Origin: Pirellula sp.
GTDB taxonomy: Bacteria; Planctomycetota; Planctomycetia; Pirellulales; Pirellulaceae
Direction: 5' to 3'
Assembly: GCA_025459275.1 (NCBI GenBank)
Contig: JALOQW010000002.1
Location: 1 to 33,085 of the forward strand
Length of the DNA stretch: 33,085 nt
Shown piece by piece: positions 1-10,327 of this stretch (positions within the stretch are counted from its first letter, which is position 1; each line of letters starts with the position of its first letter). The translations under genes were made by a program, and so were the position numbers. The notes below the pieces were generated by a model. That model was given only the letters and a program-made list of their open reading frames with translations, was not told the origin of the DNA and did no database searches.

Positions 1-362
1 ATGGCCAGACCTTTGTTGCCCAGCCGATGATGGCCCCGGCTCCGGCTGCTCCTTCACCGGCACCAGCATCCTCGTCTGCCGCTGCACCCGCAGCCGCCGA
101 CCCACTCGACGGACCTCATATCACCATCATCAATTCTCCGATGGTCGGTACTTTCTACTCGAAACCAAATCCCAACGCCAAGGATTTCGTTGAAGTGGGT
201 TCCGCCGTGCAGAACGATTCCGTCGTTTGCATTATCGAAGCCATGAAAGTCTTCAATGAAATCACCGCTGAAGTTCGAGGCAAGATCGTACAGGTCTTGG
301 TGCGCAACGAGGAAGCCGTCGATTTCGGAAAACCTCTCTTCAAAGTCGATACTCGAGGCTAG
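1..362 (+). CDS. accB: Biotin carboxyl carrier protein of acetyl-CoA carboxylase (5' truncated by window edge)
   Basis: Frame is open upstream of the listed ATG at 27 (reads ..GQTFVAQPMMAPAPAAP..). Pro/Ala linker, then biotinyl domain with the EAMKVFNEI biotinylation motif. Immediately upstream of accC. Confidence 0.95.
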   Translation, partial: GQTFVAQPMMAPAPAAPSPAPASSSAAAPAAADPLDGPHITIINSPMVGTFYSKPNPNAKDFVEVGSAVQNDSVVCIIEAMKVFNEITAEVRGKIVQVLVRNEEAVDFGKPLFKVDTRG

Positions 363-371
363 GACCGCACG

Positions 372-1727
372 ATGTTCAGTCGCGTCTTGATCGCCAATCG
401 AGGTGAGATTGCACTGCGCGTGATTCGCGCATGCAAGGAGCTCGGTATCGAAACCGTCGCCATATTCTCCGAGGCAGATCGGGGTGCGCAGTATTTGGAG
501 CTTGCCGACCAAGCCATCTGCGTCGGTACAGCTAAATCGATGGACAGCTATCTGCGTATCGATCGAGTGATCGCTGCAGCTGAACTTGGCAAAGCCGATG
601 CCATCCATCCTGGATACGGCTTCCTCGCAGAGAATGCTCACTTCAACGAAGTCTGCCGAAGTTGCAACTTTGAATTCATCGGCCCCTCCCCCGAAGCTAT
701 GGAGAAACTGGGGGACAAAAACACTGCCCGCGAGATGGCGATCGCTGCAGGTGTCCCAGTGGTCCCTGGCAGCGACGGCCTCATCGAAAGTGGAACCGAT
801 GCCATCGAAGCCGCGCGAAAAATCGGATTCCCAGTCCTCATCAAAGCCACAGCCGGCGGTGGTGGCAAAGGGATGCGTGTCGCTGCGGATGAAGCCGCAT
901 TACAGACTGCCGTCGCCCAAGCTCAAACCGAAGCCAAAGCTGCCTTCGGAAACCCTGGTGTGTATCTGGAACGTTACATCGATCGACCACGTCACGTCGA
1001 AGTGCAGGTCATCGCGGATCAACATGGCCATGTCGTTCATCTACACGAACGGGACTGCTCCGTCCAGCGCCGACACCAAAAACTGATCGAAGAGAGCCCA
1101 TCTCCTCGATTGCCAGAATCGACTCGTAAAGCCATGTGCGATGCGGCAGTCCGAATGGTCAAACAAGCCAACTACTACAATGCCGCTACGGTGGAGTTTA
1201 TCGTTGACCAAAGTGATGAGTTCTACTTCATCGAAGTCAACGCTCGTATTCAAGTCGAACACCCCGTGAGCGAAATGATCTCGGGTGTCGACCTGATCAA
1301 GACCCAGATCCTCGTGGCGGCCAACCAAAAACTTCCCTTTACTCAGAAAGACATCAAGCCTCGCGGTGCTGCGATCGAATGCCGGATCAATGCCGAGGAT
1401 CCGGATCGCAACTTCCAGCCATGCCCGGGCCGCATCGAAAAGATGTACATCCCAGGTGGCTTGGGAGTGCGTGTCGATTCGCATGCTCATCCCGGTTATG
1501 TGGTGCCACCCCATTACGATTCGATGATCGCCAAGTTGATTGTGCACCAGCCGACCCGCGAACAAGCGATCGAAACCATGATCCGCGCCTTGAGCGAACT
1601 GAGAATATCCGGCATCAAAACGACGGCTTCGTTCCACAAGACGGTCCTGAAGCAACCGGAATTTGTCGAGGGGACCGTCGATACCAAATGGGTCGAACGA
1701 GTGCTCCTCCCAAGACTCAAGCCTTAA
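372..1727 (+). CDS. accC: Acetyl-CoA carboxylase, biotin carboxylase subunit
   Basis: [37 protein letters not shown]-grasp loop, [14 protein letters not shown] motif, full length 451 aa. Confidence 0.98.
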   Translation: MFSRVLIANRGEIALRVIRACKELGIETVAIFSEADRGAQYLELADQAICVGTAKSMDSYLRIDRVIAAAELGKADAIHPGYGFLAENAHFNEVCRSCNFEFIGPSPEAMEKLGDKNTAREMAIAAGVPVVPGSDGLIESGTDAIEAARKIGFPVLIKATAGGGGKGMRVAADEAALQTAVAQAQTEAKAAFGNPGVYLERYIDRPRHVEVQVIADQHGHVVHLHERDCSVQRRHQKLIEESPSPRLPESTRKAMCDAAVRMVKQANYYNAATVEFIVDQSDEFYFIEVNARIQVEHPVSEMISGVDLIKTQILVAANQKLPFTQKDIKPRGAAIECRINAEDPDRNFQPCPGRIEKMYIPGGLGVRVDSHAHPGYVVPPHYDSMIAKLIVHQPTREQAIETMIRALSELRISGIKTTASFHKTVLKQPEFVEGTVDTKWVERVLLPRLKP

Positions 1728-1741
1728 CCATCGCTCGACCC

Positions 1742-2275
1742 ATGAAGCTCGAAGCTGTTTATCGGTACTGCCCTGTTTGCGGTACCCAGCGTGCGAGTTT
1801 CGAACCCGCTCGACCCTTTCGATGTCACGTTTGCGGTCACACATCCTTCTTTGGTCCCGTCGCGGCGGTTGGTGCCATTGTCACGGATTCTGACGGGAAA
1901 GTTCTCTTGGTCCGACGAGCCAACGATCCGGCCAAAGGCAAACTCGGAATGCCCGGTGGCTTTATCGACCCGGATGAATCCTCCGAAGAAGCACTGAAGC
2001 GGGAAGTCCTCGAGGAAGTCGGATTACCCATCCTGTCGATGACTTATTTGACTTCAGCACCGAATCAGTATGTGTATCGAGGTGTAGAGTTGCCTGTTCT
2101 CGACATGTTCTATGTCGTCGAAGTCGAACATCACGAGATTCAAACGCTGGACGGCGAAATCGCCGATTGGATCTGGACCGACCTCACCGATGAGGTCCTC
2201 AACCAGCTAGCCTTCCCATCCAATCGAAGAGCATTGGAACTTTATCGTGGTCGATTGGGCAGCGATGCATGTTGA
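1742..2275 (+). CDS. NUDIX hydrolase with N-terminal zinc ribbon
   Basis: Start MKLEAVYRYCPVCGTQ...CHVCG (two CxxC knuckles). Nudix box GGFIDPDESSEEALKREVLEEVG. The listed ORF from 1379 is an upstream extension overlapping accC. Confidence 0.92.
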   Translation: MKLEAVYRYCPVCGTQRASFEPARPFRCHVCGHTSFFGPVAAVGAIVTDSDGKVLLVRRANDPAKGKLGMPGGFIDPDESSEEALKREVLEEVGLPILSMTYLTSAPNQYVYRGVELPVLDMFYVVEVEHHEIQTLDGEIADWIWTDLTDEVLNQLAFPSNRRALELYRGRLGSDAC

Positions 2276-3096
2276 GCGGATCGTCTGGCAGCGGCCTTAG
2301 GACGAATCGCGATGAAACTGACATCGTCCGGTTTGCATGGCGCTCCCGCGACTCCCATCATTCGTTCGCAGGACATTCGGGATAACTGATGAACCGACTC
2401 CGCCAAGGATCCCTTGCGCAGCCATTCCACCCCTTCGGCAATGGATACGTTATCGAACAGACCGTCGCTCGCCAGAACCACCGTGTCACGAGGCCCCAAC
2501 CGTATCGTCGGCCCAATCTCGATTCGCATACGCTCGCACCCAACGACGTTGGAAACCAGATGCCGGTCTTCATGATGCATCGCATCGTCCGCGTGCAGCC
2601 ATCCCGATTCGACGGCGAAGCCCACAGGAGAATGGCAGATCGACTGGTACCGAATCCGCCCCATTCCACCCGTGATCACAATCTTGGCATCCCCAACGTG
2701 GTAGGGCCGAATAACCCCATCCTGCCACTCGACCACCGCTAGCGTGCAGGCCGCTCCGAGTTTCAAACCTCGAATCGCTTCGTTGGCATGCTCAATCCCA
2801 TCCAGGATTGCAGCTCGCAGCCGAGACGTGTCGTTGTTGGCAAGCGATTCTTCCAGCGATTGCAATGCTAATTTGGCCGCGAGCTCGCCACCGCGCATCC
2901 CACCGCATCCATCGGCCACGGCGAAGACACCAGATGACTCATCGACTTGGAACAGACCCAACGCATCTTCGTTTGGCCCTGTCTTGAAGGGATTACGACG
3001 TGACGTAAAAGCAGCCAGCCAAGCTGGGCTCTCCCACAGCTCGACTTGGCCGTCGACCTGTTCTGTCACAATTTGCGATCGAATGTCCGTAATCAT
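2242..3096 (-). CDS. PP2C-family serine/threonine protein phosphatase
   Basis: NEDALGLFQ...VFAVADGCGGMRGGELAA, VVLASDGLFDNVS and PDDVSFIAIR motifs. Convergent overlap of 34 bp with the NUDIX gene. Confidence 0.9.
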   Translation of the reverse strand: MITDIRSQIVTEQVDGQVELWESPAWLAAFTSRRNPFKTGPNEDALGLFQVDESSGVFAVADGCGGMRGGELAAKLALQSLEESLANNDTSRLRAAILDGIEHANEAIRGLKLGAACTLAVVEWQDGVIRPYHVGDAKIVITGGMGRIRYQSICHSPVGFAVESGWLHADDAMHHEDRHLVSNVVGCERMRIEIGPTIRLGPRDTVVLASDGLFDNVSIAEGVEWLRKGSLAESVHQLSRMSCERMMGVAGAPCKPDDVSFIAIRPKAAARRSAQHASLPNRPR

Positions 3097-3290
3097 GGTT
3101 CCACCGAATATGGGATACTCTCGCCGGACCTCCTAGCCACGTTCGAACTTCAGACCGTGAATGCCCTCACATGACGGTGAATTGTAGCGAATTTGTCGAT
3201 TGTCGCGATTCTGTTCACTTGCCACCTCCCGGTTGCCGATTCTTGCTTGGCAGTCACCATCATGTCCGTACGTTCCCGGGGAATGCTAGC

Positions 3291-4793
3291 ATGAAACGTA
3301 AACAAAGGGTTGCGCCAATTGACAGGGTTGCATCCGAAGGTCGTGCCACACGTCGTTCGTGGTTTGCAAAGGTGGTGGGTGCGGTGGCCTTGGGGGGGCT
3401 TGGTTCCAACGTTTGGATGGCCCATGCCGCAGGGACCAAGCCGAAGAAGAGTGTCGGCAAACTCCCGTCGTTCCGCGTTCGAAGCGTTCTTGAGTTGCAA
3501 GGGGAAGTACGACTGAAGAACCAAGGCGTAGCCCTTGAACGAAAGAATGGCAAGCAACTTGTAGCGAGAACGGCCCCCGTTCAGTCGACCGCCACGCTGG
3601 ATTACGACGAACAATATCAGCTCGAGAGCGATCGCAACGACACATGCGTCCAGTACTTTCATGAAGCGAAATCCGAGATTCGTGTCGACAGCCATATCAC
3701 CAAGACCGAGTTGCGCGAGACGTGCCGCGAGATTGTCAAGCACTCGGCTCCGGCCGGTATGGTGTCGGCAGCTCCATCCCATCCCCTTTTCGCTGCAGAA
3801 CGCGATCTGGTCGATGGATCGATTACGACGATGTATTTGGATGCTTTGCTGACCGAGGAAGAGGTGTCGATCGGAGACAAGTGGAATGTGGATGCGGTTC
3901 AAGCCGCTCGATTACTGAATCTCGACGCGATTCATGATGGCAAGTTGACGGTCTGTTTAGTGGATGTGGATCAAGAGAAAGCCCAGCTCGCAATCGAAGG
4001 AAAACTGACTGGATCGATCCGCAATGTTTCCACGGAAATGGTGATCGATGGGAAAGGAGTCTTGGATCGCAAAGGGGGTTATATCTCCTGGCTAGCGATG
4101 CAAACCGAAGAGACTCGAGAGATTGGTGAAGCCGAGCCCGGATTCAAGATTACGGCCACGTTGCGGGTTTTGCGAGCCCCTATTGAAGAGATGAGCCACG
4201 GTCGGACGTTAAGCGATGCAGTGCGCGATGTCCCCAGCTGGGAGGCAGCCAGTATTCTTCAATTCCAATCCGATCATGGTTACTATCGCTTCCTTGCAGA
4301 TCGCCGCTGGACAACGTATCGAGACAATGGCGAGGAAGCGACCTTGCGATTCATCGTTGGCAATCGCCGTGTCGCGCAGTGCAACATCGCGAACCTGATC
4401 GACTTCGAACCCGGACGACAACTGAGCATGGCGGGCTTCGAGTCCGATGTGCGAAGACTCATCAGCAAGGGTGGTCACGAGATACTGGAAACATCGGAAC
4501 GGCTCTCGGGAACCGACCATCGATTGCTGCGCATCAGCGTAGGTGGAAGCGTTGAGGGAGTTCCTATCCGATGGATCTACTATCACATCTCGAACGATAC
4601 CGGTCGTCGATTGACCATGACCTTCACATTGGATGAATCGTCGCTCGAAACATTTGCCGAACAGGACCAGCAACTGGCAGGGACACTCGAGTTGCTCGCG
4701 TGGCCAAGCAAGCTCGACCCAAAAACACTCGAGCAAGAAGCTGCATCTGCAACAGAATCGGCAACCAAACCGAGTCCAACGACCAATCGTTAA
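3291..4793 (+). CDS. Secreted protein of unknown function with Tat-like signal peptide
   Basis: MKRKQRVAPIDRVASEGRATRRSWFAKVVGAVALGGLGSNVWMAHAAG has a twin-Arg RRSWF followed by a hydrophobic stretch and AHA-A. The ORF from 3171 is an N-terminal over-extension. Confidence 0.75.
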   Translation: MKRKQRVAPIDRVASEGRATRRSWFAKVVGAVALGGLGSNVWMAHAAGTKPKKSVGKLPSFRVRSVLELQGEVRLKNQGVALERKNGKQLVARTAPVQSTATLDYDEQYQLESDRNDTCVQYFHEAKSEIRVDSHITKTELRETCREIVKHSAPAGMVSAAPSHPLFAAERDLVDGSITTMYLDALLTEEEVSIGDKWNVDAVQAARLLNLDAIHDGKLTVCLVDVDQEKAQLAIEGKLTGSIRNVSTEMVIDGKGVLDRKGGYISWLAMQTEETREIGEAEPGFKITATLRVLRAPIEEMSHGRTLSDAVRDVPSWEAASILQFQSDHGYYRFLADRRWTTYRDNGEEATLRFIVGNRRVAQCNIANLIDFEPGRQLSMAGFESDVRRLISKGGHEILETSERLSGTDHRLLRISVGGSVEGVPIRWIYYHISNDTGRRLTMTFTLDESSLETFAEQDQQLAGTLELLAWPSKLDPKTLEQEAASATESATKPSPTTNR

Positions 4794-4807
4794 TTGCCAA
4801 CCCAGCG

Positions 4808-4845
4808 GCACCGGTTAGTAGCGGTGCAGCGCGAGCTGCCCGGTG
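4808..4845 (+). terminator. Tandem hairpins downstream of 3291-4793 CDS (possible terminator/3' processing structure, no T-tract)
   Basis: GCACCG-GTTAGTAG-CGGTGC (4808-4827), then GCAGC-GCGA-GCTGC with a GNRA-type tetraloop (4826-4839). CACCGG 4809-4814 can alternatively pair with CCGGTG 4840-4845. Confidence 0.35.
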
Positions 4846-4957
4846 ACACGTACTTACTCACAACACGCGGTCATTCTCAGGACTCACCGTACGGCTTGGG
4901 CCGTTACGCTTTCAAAGCAAGCCCCGTCGAACGTCAAGCCCCTCTAGATCCGATTGT

Positions 4958-5107
4958 TTAGATCCGATTGTTGGTGCTGCGCAGAAACAGGAATCCGAGG
5001 ATCACCGACATCGATCCGAGGATGCACCAGTGGGTGACCGACATGTGTTCGACGCTGTACTGAACACCGCTCAGGAATTTCCCAATGTAGTAGTCGACTT
5101 TGGACAT
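4958..5107 (-). CDS. Small membrane protein, 49 aa, unknown function (not in supplied ORF track)
   Basis: Minus-strand translation MSKVDYYIGKFLSGVQYSVEHMSVTHWCILGSMSVILGFLFLRSTNNRI*. One hydrophobic helix (WCILGSMSVILGFLFL), ATG start, purine-rich GAGGGG upstream on the minus strand. Confidence 0.55.
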   Translation of the reverse strand: MSKVDYYIGKFLSGVQYSVEHMSVTHWCILGSMSVILGFLFLRSTNNRI

Positions 5108-5300
5108 GAGACCCCTCGTTTTTCGACCTTACCAGAACGGACGATCGGGAAACCGTAAGTCGAGAATGGACGTGGGGCCGGAACTCGCCAACAGGTTTTC
5201 CAGAATCCGTTCGCATCGTCGACCTTGTTGCCGTTTCATCCCGCATAACTGGTACTGCCGTATCCAGAAACCGGCCGGAAAAAACGGGGCTTGGAAGACC

Positions 5301-5328
5301 TTGCAGGCCTGCATCCGGCAGTTATACT
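5301..5328 (+). promoter_or_regulatory. Sigma70-like promoter for tRNA-Asp
   Basis: TTGCAG (5301-5306), 16-nt spacer, TATACT (5323-5328), about 19 nt before the mature tRNA 5' end. The -35 overlaps the 12-bp palindrome TGCAGGCCTGCA (5302-5313). Confidence 0.5.
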
Positions 5329-5346
5329 TCTGAGTCCCATAAGCGA

Positions 5347-5420
5347 GGGGTCGTAGCTCAATTGGTTAGAGCACCGGACTGTCGATCCGGAGGTTGCGGG
5401 TTCGAGACCCGTCGACCTCG
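5347..5420 (+). tRNA. tRNA-Asp (anticodon GTC)
   Basis: Cloverleaf: GGGGTCG/CGACCTC acceptor, GCTC/GAGC D stem, CCGGA-CTGTCGA-TCCGG anticodon arm, GCGGG-TTCGAGA-CCCGT T arm, discriminator G. CCA not encoded. Confidence 0.96.
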
Positions 5421-5430
5421 CTGAAGAATT

Positions 5431-5478
5431 ACCCCTGGTCACCCTGGTGAAGTCACCCGGTGAGTCCAGGGGTTTTTT
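5431..5478 (+). terminator. Rho-independent terminator after tRNA-Asp
   Basis: ACCCCTGG TCACC [CT] GGTG AAGT CACC [C] GGTGA [GT] CCAGGGGT followed by TTTTTG: 17 paired bases in a nearly continuous stem, then a T-run. Confidence 0.85.
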
Positions 5479-5513
5479 GTTTTCATAATCACTGCGCCCG
5501 TCAGGACAGTACG

Positions 5514-7118
<1,605 letters not shown>

Positions 7119-7137
7119 GTCGACCAGGAAGGATCGG

Positions 7138-8379
7138 TTACCTTAGCAGCGAACCGATAAATCGGACGAATTCTTTGTCGAGACTCACCAGATCCTCTCC
7201 GAAGCATTTCTTGAAATCATCCAGCCGTTGTTTGGAATCGGCCTTTTCGCCTGGAGACCTGGATTCAAGAAGCGAAAGATACTCGACGTACTGTTTGCTT
7301 CGACGTTTGATCAGAAAGAAAGTGAGCCCCCAACTCTCAGCGTAAGCCGCGGTAGCCGTGTTAGAATTGCGCAAAAGATCATCGTTGCTGAGCAACTTAA
7401 GAAGTGAATCTGCAGGGCGGTTGAGACCGTACGCTCGAAGATTTGCCAGATTGTATCGATTGACTTTTCCCGTTCCGCCCCATCCTGTAGAGCTCTTGAA
7501 ATCGGGAGACTCAAAGAAGGTCGCAATTCCTTCGCTGACCCATAGTGGGTTATCCCCCAAGCGTTTTTGAAGACCTGTATTGAATGCGATTTGGTGACAA
7601 GCTTCGTGCAAGATGGTTGCCACTTGCCGCTCCGCTTCGGGGCGAGAAAAAATCTCGGTGATCAATTCCTCTCGCTGGATCTTCATTCCGGGGGGAATCA
7701 TTCCTTCGACCCCGGTCAGGTCGAAAGTTGCCAAGCGATTGGTGGTTTGGATGTAATAGCCAAACGTGTTTTCGGCTCCGTTGAAATCTCGCTTCGCGTA
7801 ATCCAAATACTCTTGTTGGGTGCGAAAGATCAAGGCGACCATTGGGAATCGAGCATCGCAAACATCGACCCCTTGCTCTTTCCAGAATCGACGCATGCCT
7901 TTGTACATCCGCTCGTACAGATTAGCGTTCCATCGAGCGTAGACGTCGCTGGTGTTATAGCAAACAACGAAATGGTCGGTCTCGATGATCTTGGATCCCG
8001 GCGGCATGTCCTTGGAGACTTTCGCAGCCAACTCCTTGGCCGGCGTGGGAACCAGGGCACCTTCGATTTCCCGGAGGCTGGAGATGGCCAACTCGGGATC
8101 CCCCGATTCGGTTGCGGAAGGTGGAATGGCGGTCAATTGGCCATCCGCATCGAGGATCAGCAAACCATACTGGGGACTCTCGGCGACCAGTTCCCCAACC
8201 AAGGGAGGACGGTCGGACTTGAAGCGGATCTCAACCAACCGAATCCCGGACGACGAAACTCCACTTAAGGAAGACTGACCCAAGCAGGGAAGCGAAAGAG
8301 AAACGACGAGGCAAAGTTCGACGAGGACCAGTCCTGTAAACCAGATCCATCGCCCGCCTGGTGGTGGGCCGCCGATCAT
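7138..8379 (-). CDS. DUF1570-type putative zinc metallopeptidase, secreted
   Basis: N-terminal hydrophobic signal; ILHEACHQIAFNTGLQ (HExxH-like HEACH) and PLWVSEGIATFFESPD typical of DUF1570/gluzincin-like proteins. Confidence 0.75.
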   Translation of the reverse strand: MIGGPPPGGRWIWFTGLVLVELCLVVSLSLPCLGQSSLSGVSSSGIRLVEIRFKSDRPPLVGELVAESPQYGLLILDADGQLTAIPPSATESGDPELAISSLREIEGALVPTPAKELAAKVSKDMPPGSKIIETDHFVVCYNTSDVYARWNANLYERMYKGMRRFWKEQGVDVCDARFPMVALIFRTQQEYLDYAKRDFNGAENTFGYYIQTTNRLATFDLTGVEGMIPPGMKIQREELITEIFSRPEAERQVATILHEACHQIAFNTGLQKRLGDNPLWVSEGIATFFESPDFKSSTGWGGTGKVNRYNLANLRAYGLNRPADSLLKLLSNDDLLRNSNTATAAYAESWGLTFFLIKRRSKQYVEYLSLLESRSPGEKADSKQRLDDFKKCFGEDLVSLDKEFVRFIGSLLR

Positions 8380-8699
8380 GGTTCGTCACCCACAGGCTTG
8401 GTTCGAAAGACGGCGACAACGTCCTCGACAGGGACGACGTACAGCTGGTTATCCGGCTCAAAATCGACCGGAATGGCATTCTTGGGATGGAAGATAATCT
8501 TGTCGTATTGACGCAGAGGCATGTCTTCGTCGTGCTCGACTTGGCGACTGATGGTGACGATTCTGCCGGTGATGGTGGGGATTTCGGCTACGTCAGGGAG
8601 TGCGATCCCTCCTTTGGTTTGCCGTTTGGGCTCATCCTTTAGGACCAAGACCCTGGCCCCAACAGGCTCGATGGTTTCAAACTGGGATTTCTTCGCCAT
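8376..8699 (-). CDS. GroES-family (Cpn10-like) co-chaperonin
   Basis: MAKKSQFETIEPVGARVLVLKDEPKRQTKGGIALPDVA...GRIVTI...YDKIIFHPKNAIPVDF...YVVPVEDVVAV. Overlaps the downstream DUF1570 start by 4 bp (ATGA). Confidence 0.85.
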   Translation of the reverse strand: MAKKSQFETIEPVGARVLVLKDEPKRQTKGGIALPDVAEIPTITGRIVTISRQVEHDEDMPLRQYDKIIFHPKNAIPVDFEPDNQLYVVPVEDVVAVFRTKPVGDEP

Positions 8700-8860
8700 A
8701 ACCGCGTGTGCCGAGCCTTCCTCGTACTGCCTTGGGGAACCGGGCTCCCGATGCTGCAACTCAAGATAGGCCCGAGCAGCAAAACGGCAAGTACATTTGC
8801 CCTTGCATCGACAAACAAAATCGTCATACTCTTTGGCCCGCGCAAGTCGAGGTGGGGCGT

Positions 8861-8888
8861 TTTTTCAAGAATTTTCAAGATTTTCAAG
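8861..8888 (+). repeat. Three tandem TTTTCAAG(A) units just upstream of the L25 gene
   Basis: TTTTTCAAGA/ATTTTCAAGA/TTTTCAAGCG with 9-10 nt period, 17-44 bp before the ATG at 8905. Confidence 0.8.
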
Positions 8889-8904
8889 CGGGTCGCAGCA
8901 GGCA

Positions 8905-9528
8905 ATGATTGAGACGATTGAGGTCAAGAAGCGCGAGGTCAAGGGATCGCGGGCCATGATCAAGATTCGCGAAAGCGGACAAATCCCGGCTATCCTCTAC
9001 GGACACGGCGAAGAAAACGAGTGCTTGACGGTTGCCTTGGCCACCATCAACAGTTTGATCAAGCACGGGACCAAGCTGGTTAACTTGACCGGGGACGTCA
9101 ACGATACCGCCCTCCTGCGAGCGGTCCAGTGGAGCAGCATGGGTGACTACATCATCCATGTCGATTTTGCCCGGGTTTCGCAGTCGGAAACGGTGGATGT
9201 CACCGTCCCCATTCACTTGCATGGCGAAGCACCAGGGGCGCTGACATCGGCAGGTCAATTGCGATTTGTCACGCACGAACTACATATTCGCTGCCCTGCA
9301 GCTAGCATTCCCGAGTTCTTGACCTGCGAAATTGGTTCACTTCAATTGGGTCAGTCCATTCACGTAAGTGAACTGAAATTGCCAGAGGGTGCGACGGCTC
9401 TTACGCCTGCGGGTGTGGTCATTGTCCAAGTCGCGTCGCAAACGTCGGGTTCGGACGAGGCTGCCGTCGCAACTGGCTCAGAACCTGAACTGATTCGCAA
9501 AGAGAAGCCTGCGGAAGCGGGTGCATAA
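8905..9528 (+). CDS. rplY: 50S ribosomal protein L25 (CTC/general stress type)
   Basis: MIETIEVKKREVKGSRAMIKIRESGQIPAILYGHGEENECL...VHVDFARVSQSETVDVTVPIHLHGEAPG; C-terminal TL5-like domain. Confidence 0.92.
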   Translation: MIETIEVKKREVKGSRAMIKIRESGQIPAILYGHGEENECLTVALATINSLIKHGTKLVNLTGDVNDTALLRAVQWSSMGDYIIHVDFARVSQSETVDVTVPIHLHGEAPGALTSAGQLRFVTHELHIRCPAASIPEFLTCEIGSLQLGQSIHVSELKLPEGATALTPAGVVIVQVASQTSGSDEAAVATGSEPELIRKEKPAEAGA

Positions 9529-10166
9529 TGATGGACTCCCCCACCGGTGGGCCACTCAATACGGGTGGAGCCAAGGCTGGTGGTGTGGGTCTGGATGGCA
9601 TGGCGATGATTGTCGGCCTAGGAAATCCCGGCGACAAGTATCGAAATACAAGACACAACATCGGCTTTGACTGCTTGAGCTTGCTTCATGAACAGATGGG
9701 GCGCCCCGCGGTGCAAGCCAAATTTGAGTCCCAATTGGTTCGAGGTGCTCTCGCAGGTCGGGAGACTTGCCTGGTTTGGCCTCAGACCTTTATGAATTGC
9801 AGCGGCAGGGCCGTGGCCCAAGTCGCAAGATTCTACAAGGTACCGATCGAGAATATCCTGGTGGTTTGCGATGATTTGAGCCTACCACTGGGGAAGTTAA
9901 GGTTGCGGCGGAGCGGATCTAGCGGAGGCCAAAAAGGTCTCGGCGACATCCTCAAGTCGCTGGGGTCGCAAGATGTACCCCGACTAAGGATTGGAATCGA
10001 TCCGACACCACCCGAGTGGGACACCGCAGACTACGTGCTCAGTCGCTTTTCCGCGGAAGATCGCCCGTTGGTTGTGGGAGCCCTGACGAAAGCCAAGGAA
10101 GCCATCGAATGCTGGCTCACCCAAGGGCTGGAAGCAGCAATGAACCGCTTCAACGCGGGTCGCTAG
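9528..10166 (+). CDS. pth: Peptidyl-tRNA hydrolase (start may be 9600)
   Basis: MAMIVGLGNPGDKYRNTRHNIGFDCL...PQTFMNCSGRAV...VVCDDLSLPLGKLRLRRSGSSGGQKGLGDI. ATG at 9528 overlaps the L25 stop; internal ATG at 9600 matches the usual N-terminus. Confidence 0.96.
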   Translation: MMDSPTGGPLNTGGAKAGGVGLDGMAMIVGLGNPGDKYRNTRHNIGFDCLSLLHEQMGRPAVQAKFESQLVRGALAGRETCLVWPQTFMNCSGRAVAQVARFYKVPIENILVVCDDLSLPLGKLRLRRSGSSGGQKGLGDILKSLGSQDVPRLRIGIDPTPPEWDTADYVLSRFSAEDRPLVVGALTKAKEAIECWLTQGLEAAMNRFNAGR

Positions 10167-10327
10167 CTCCCAGTACGGATCGACAACCACACGATTCCAG
10201 GTAGACGATTCCTACCAGAAACTGAGCTTTTGTCCCTTGCGAACCTGGGGGCGGCTCGAAACAATCATACGATTCCCCAAAAGACCAAAGATACGTTTCG
10301 AAAGATAGTTGTTCGAGGAGTTGGACG

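Noticed and set aside
54-641. Long antisense ORF opposite accB/accC (and similar ones at 1041-1844, 6033-6740, 12006-12869, 12728-13537)
   Set aside because: They lie opposite strongly identified genes, have no recognisable domains, and are typical mirror ORFs of moderately GC-rich codon usage.
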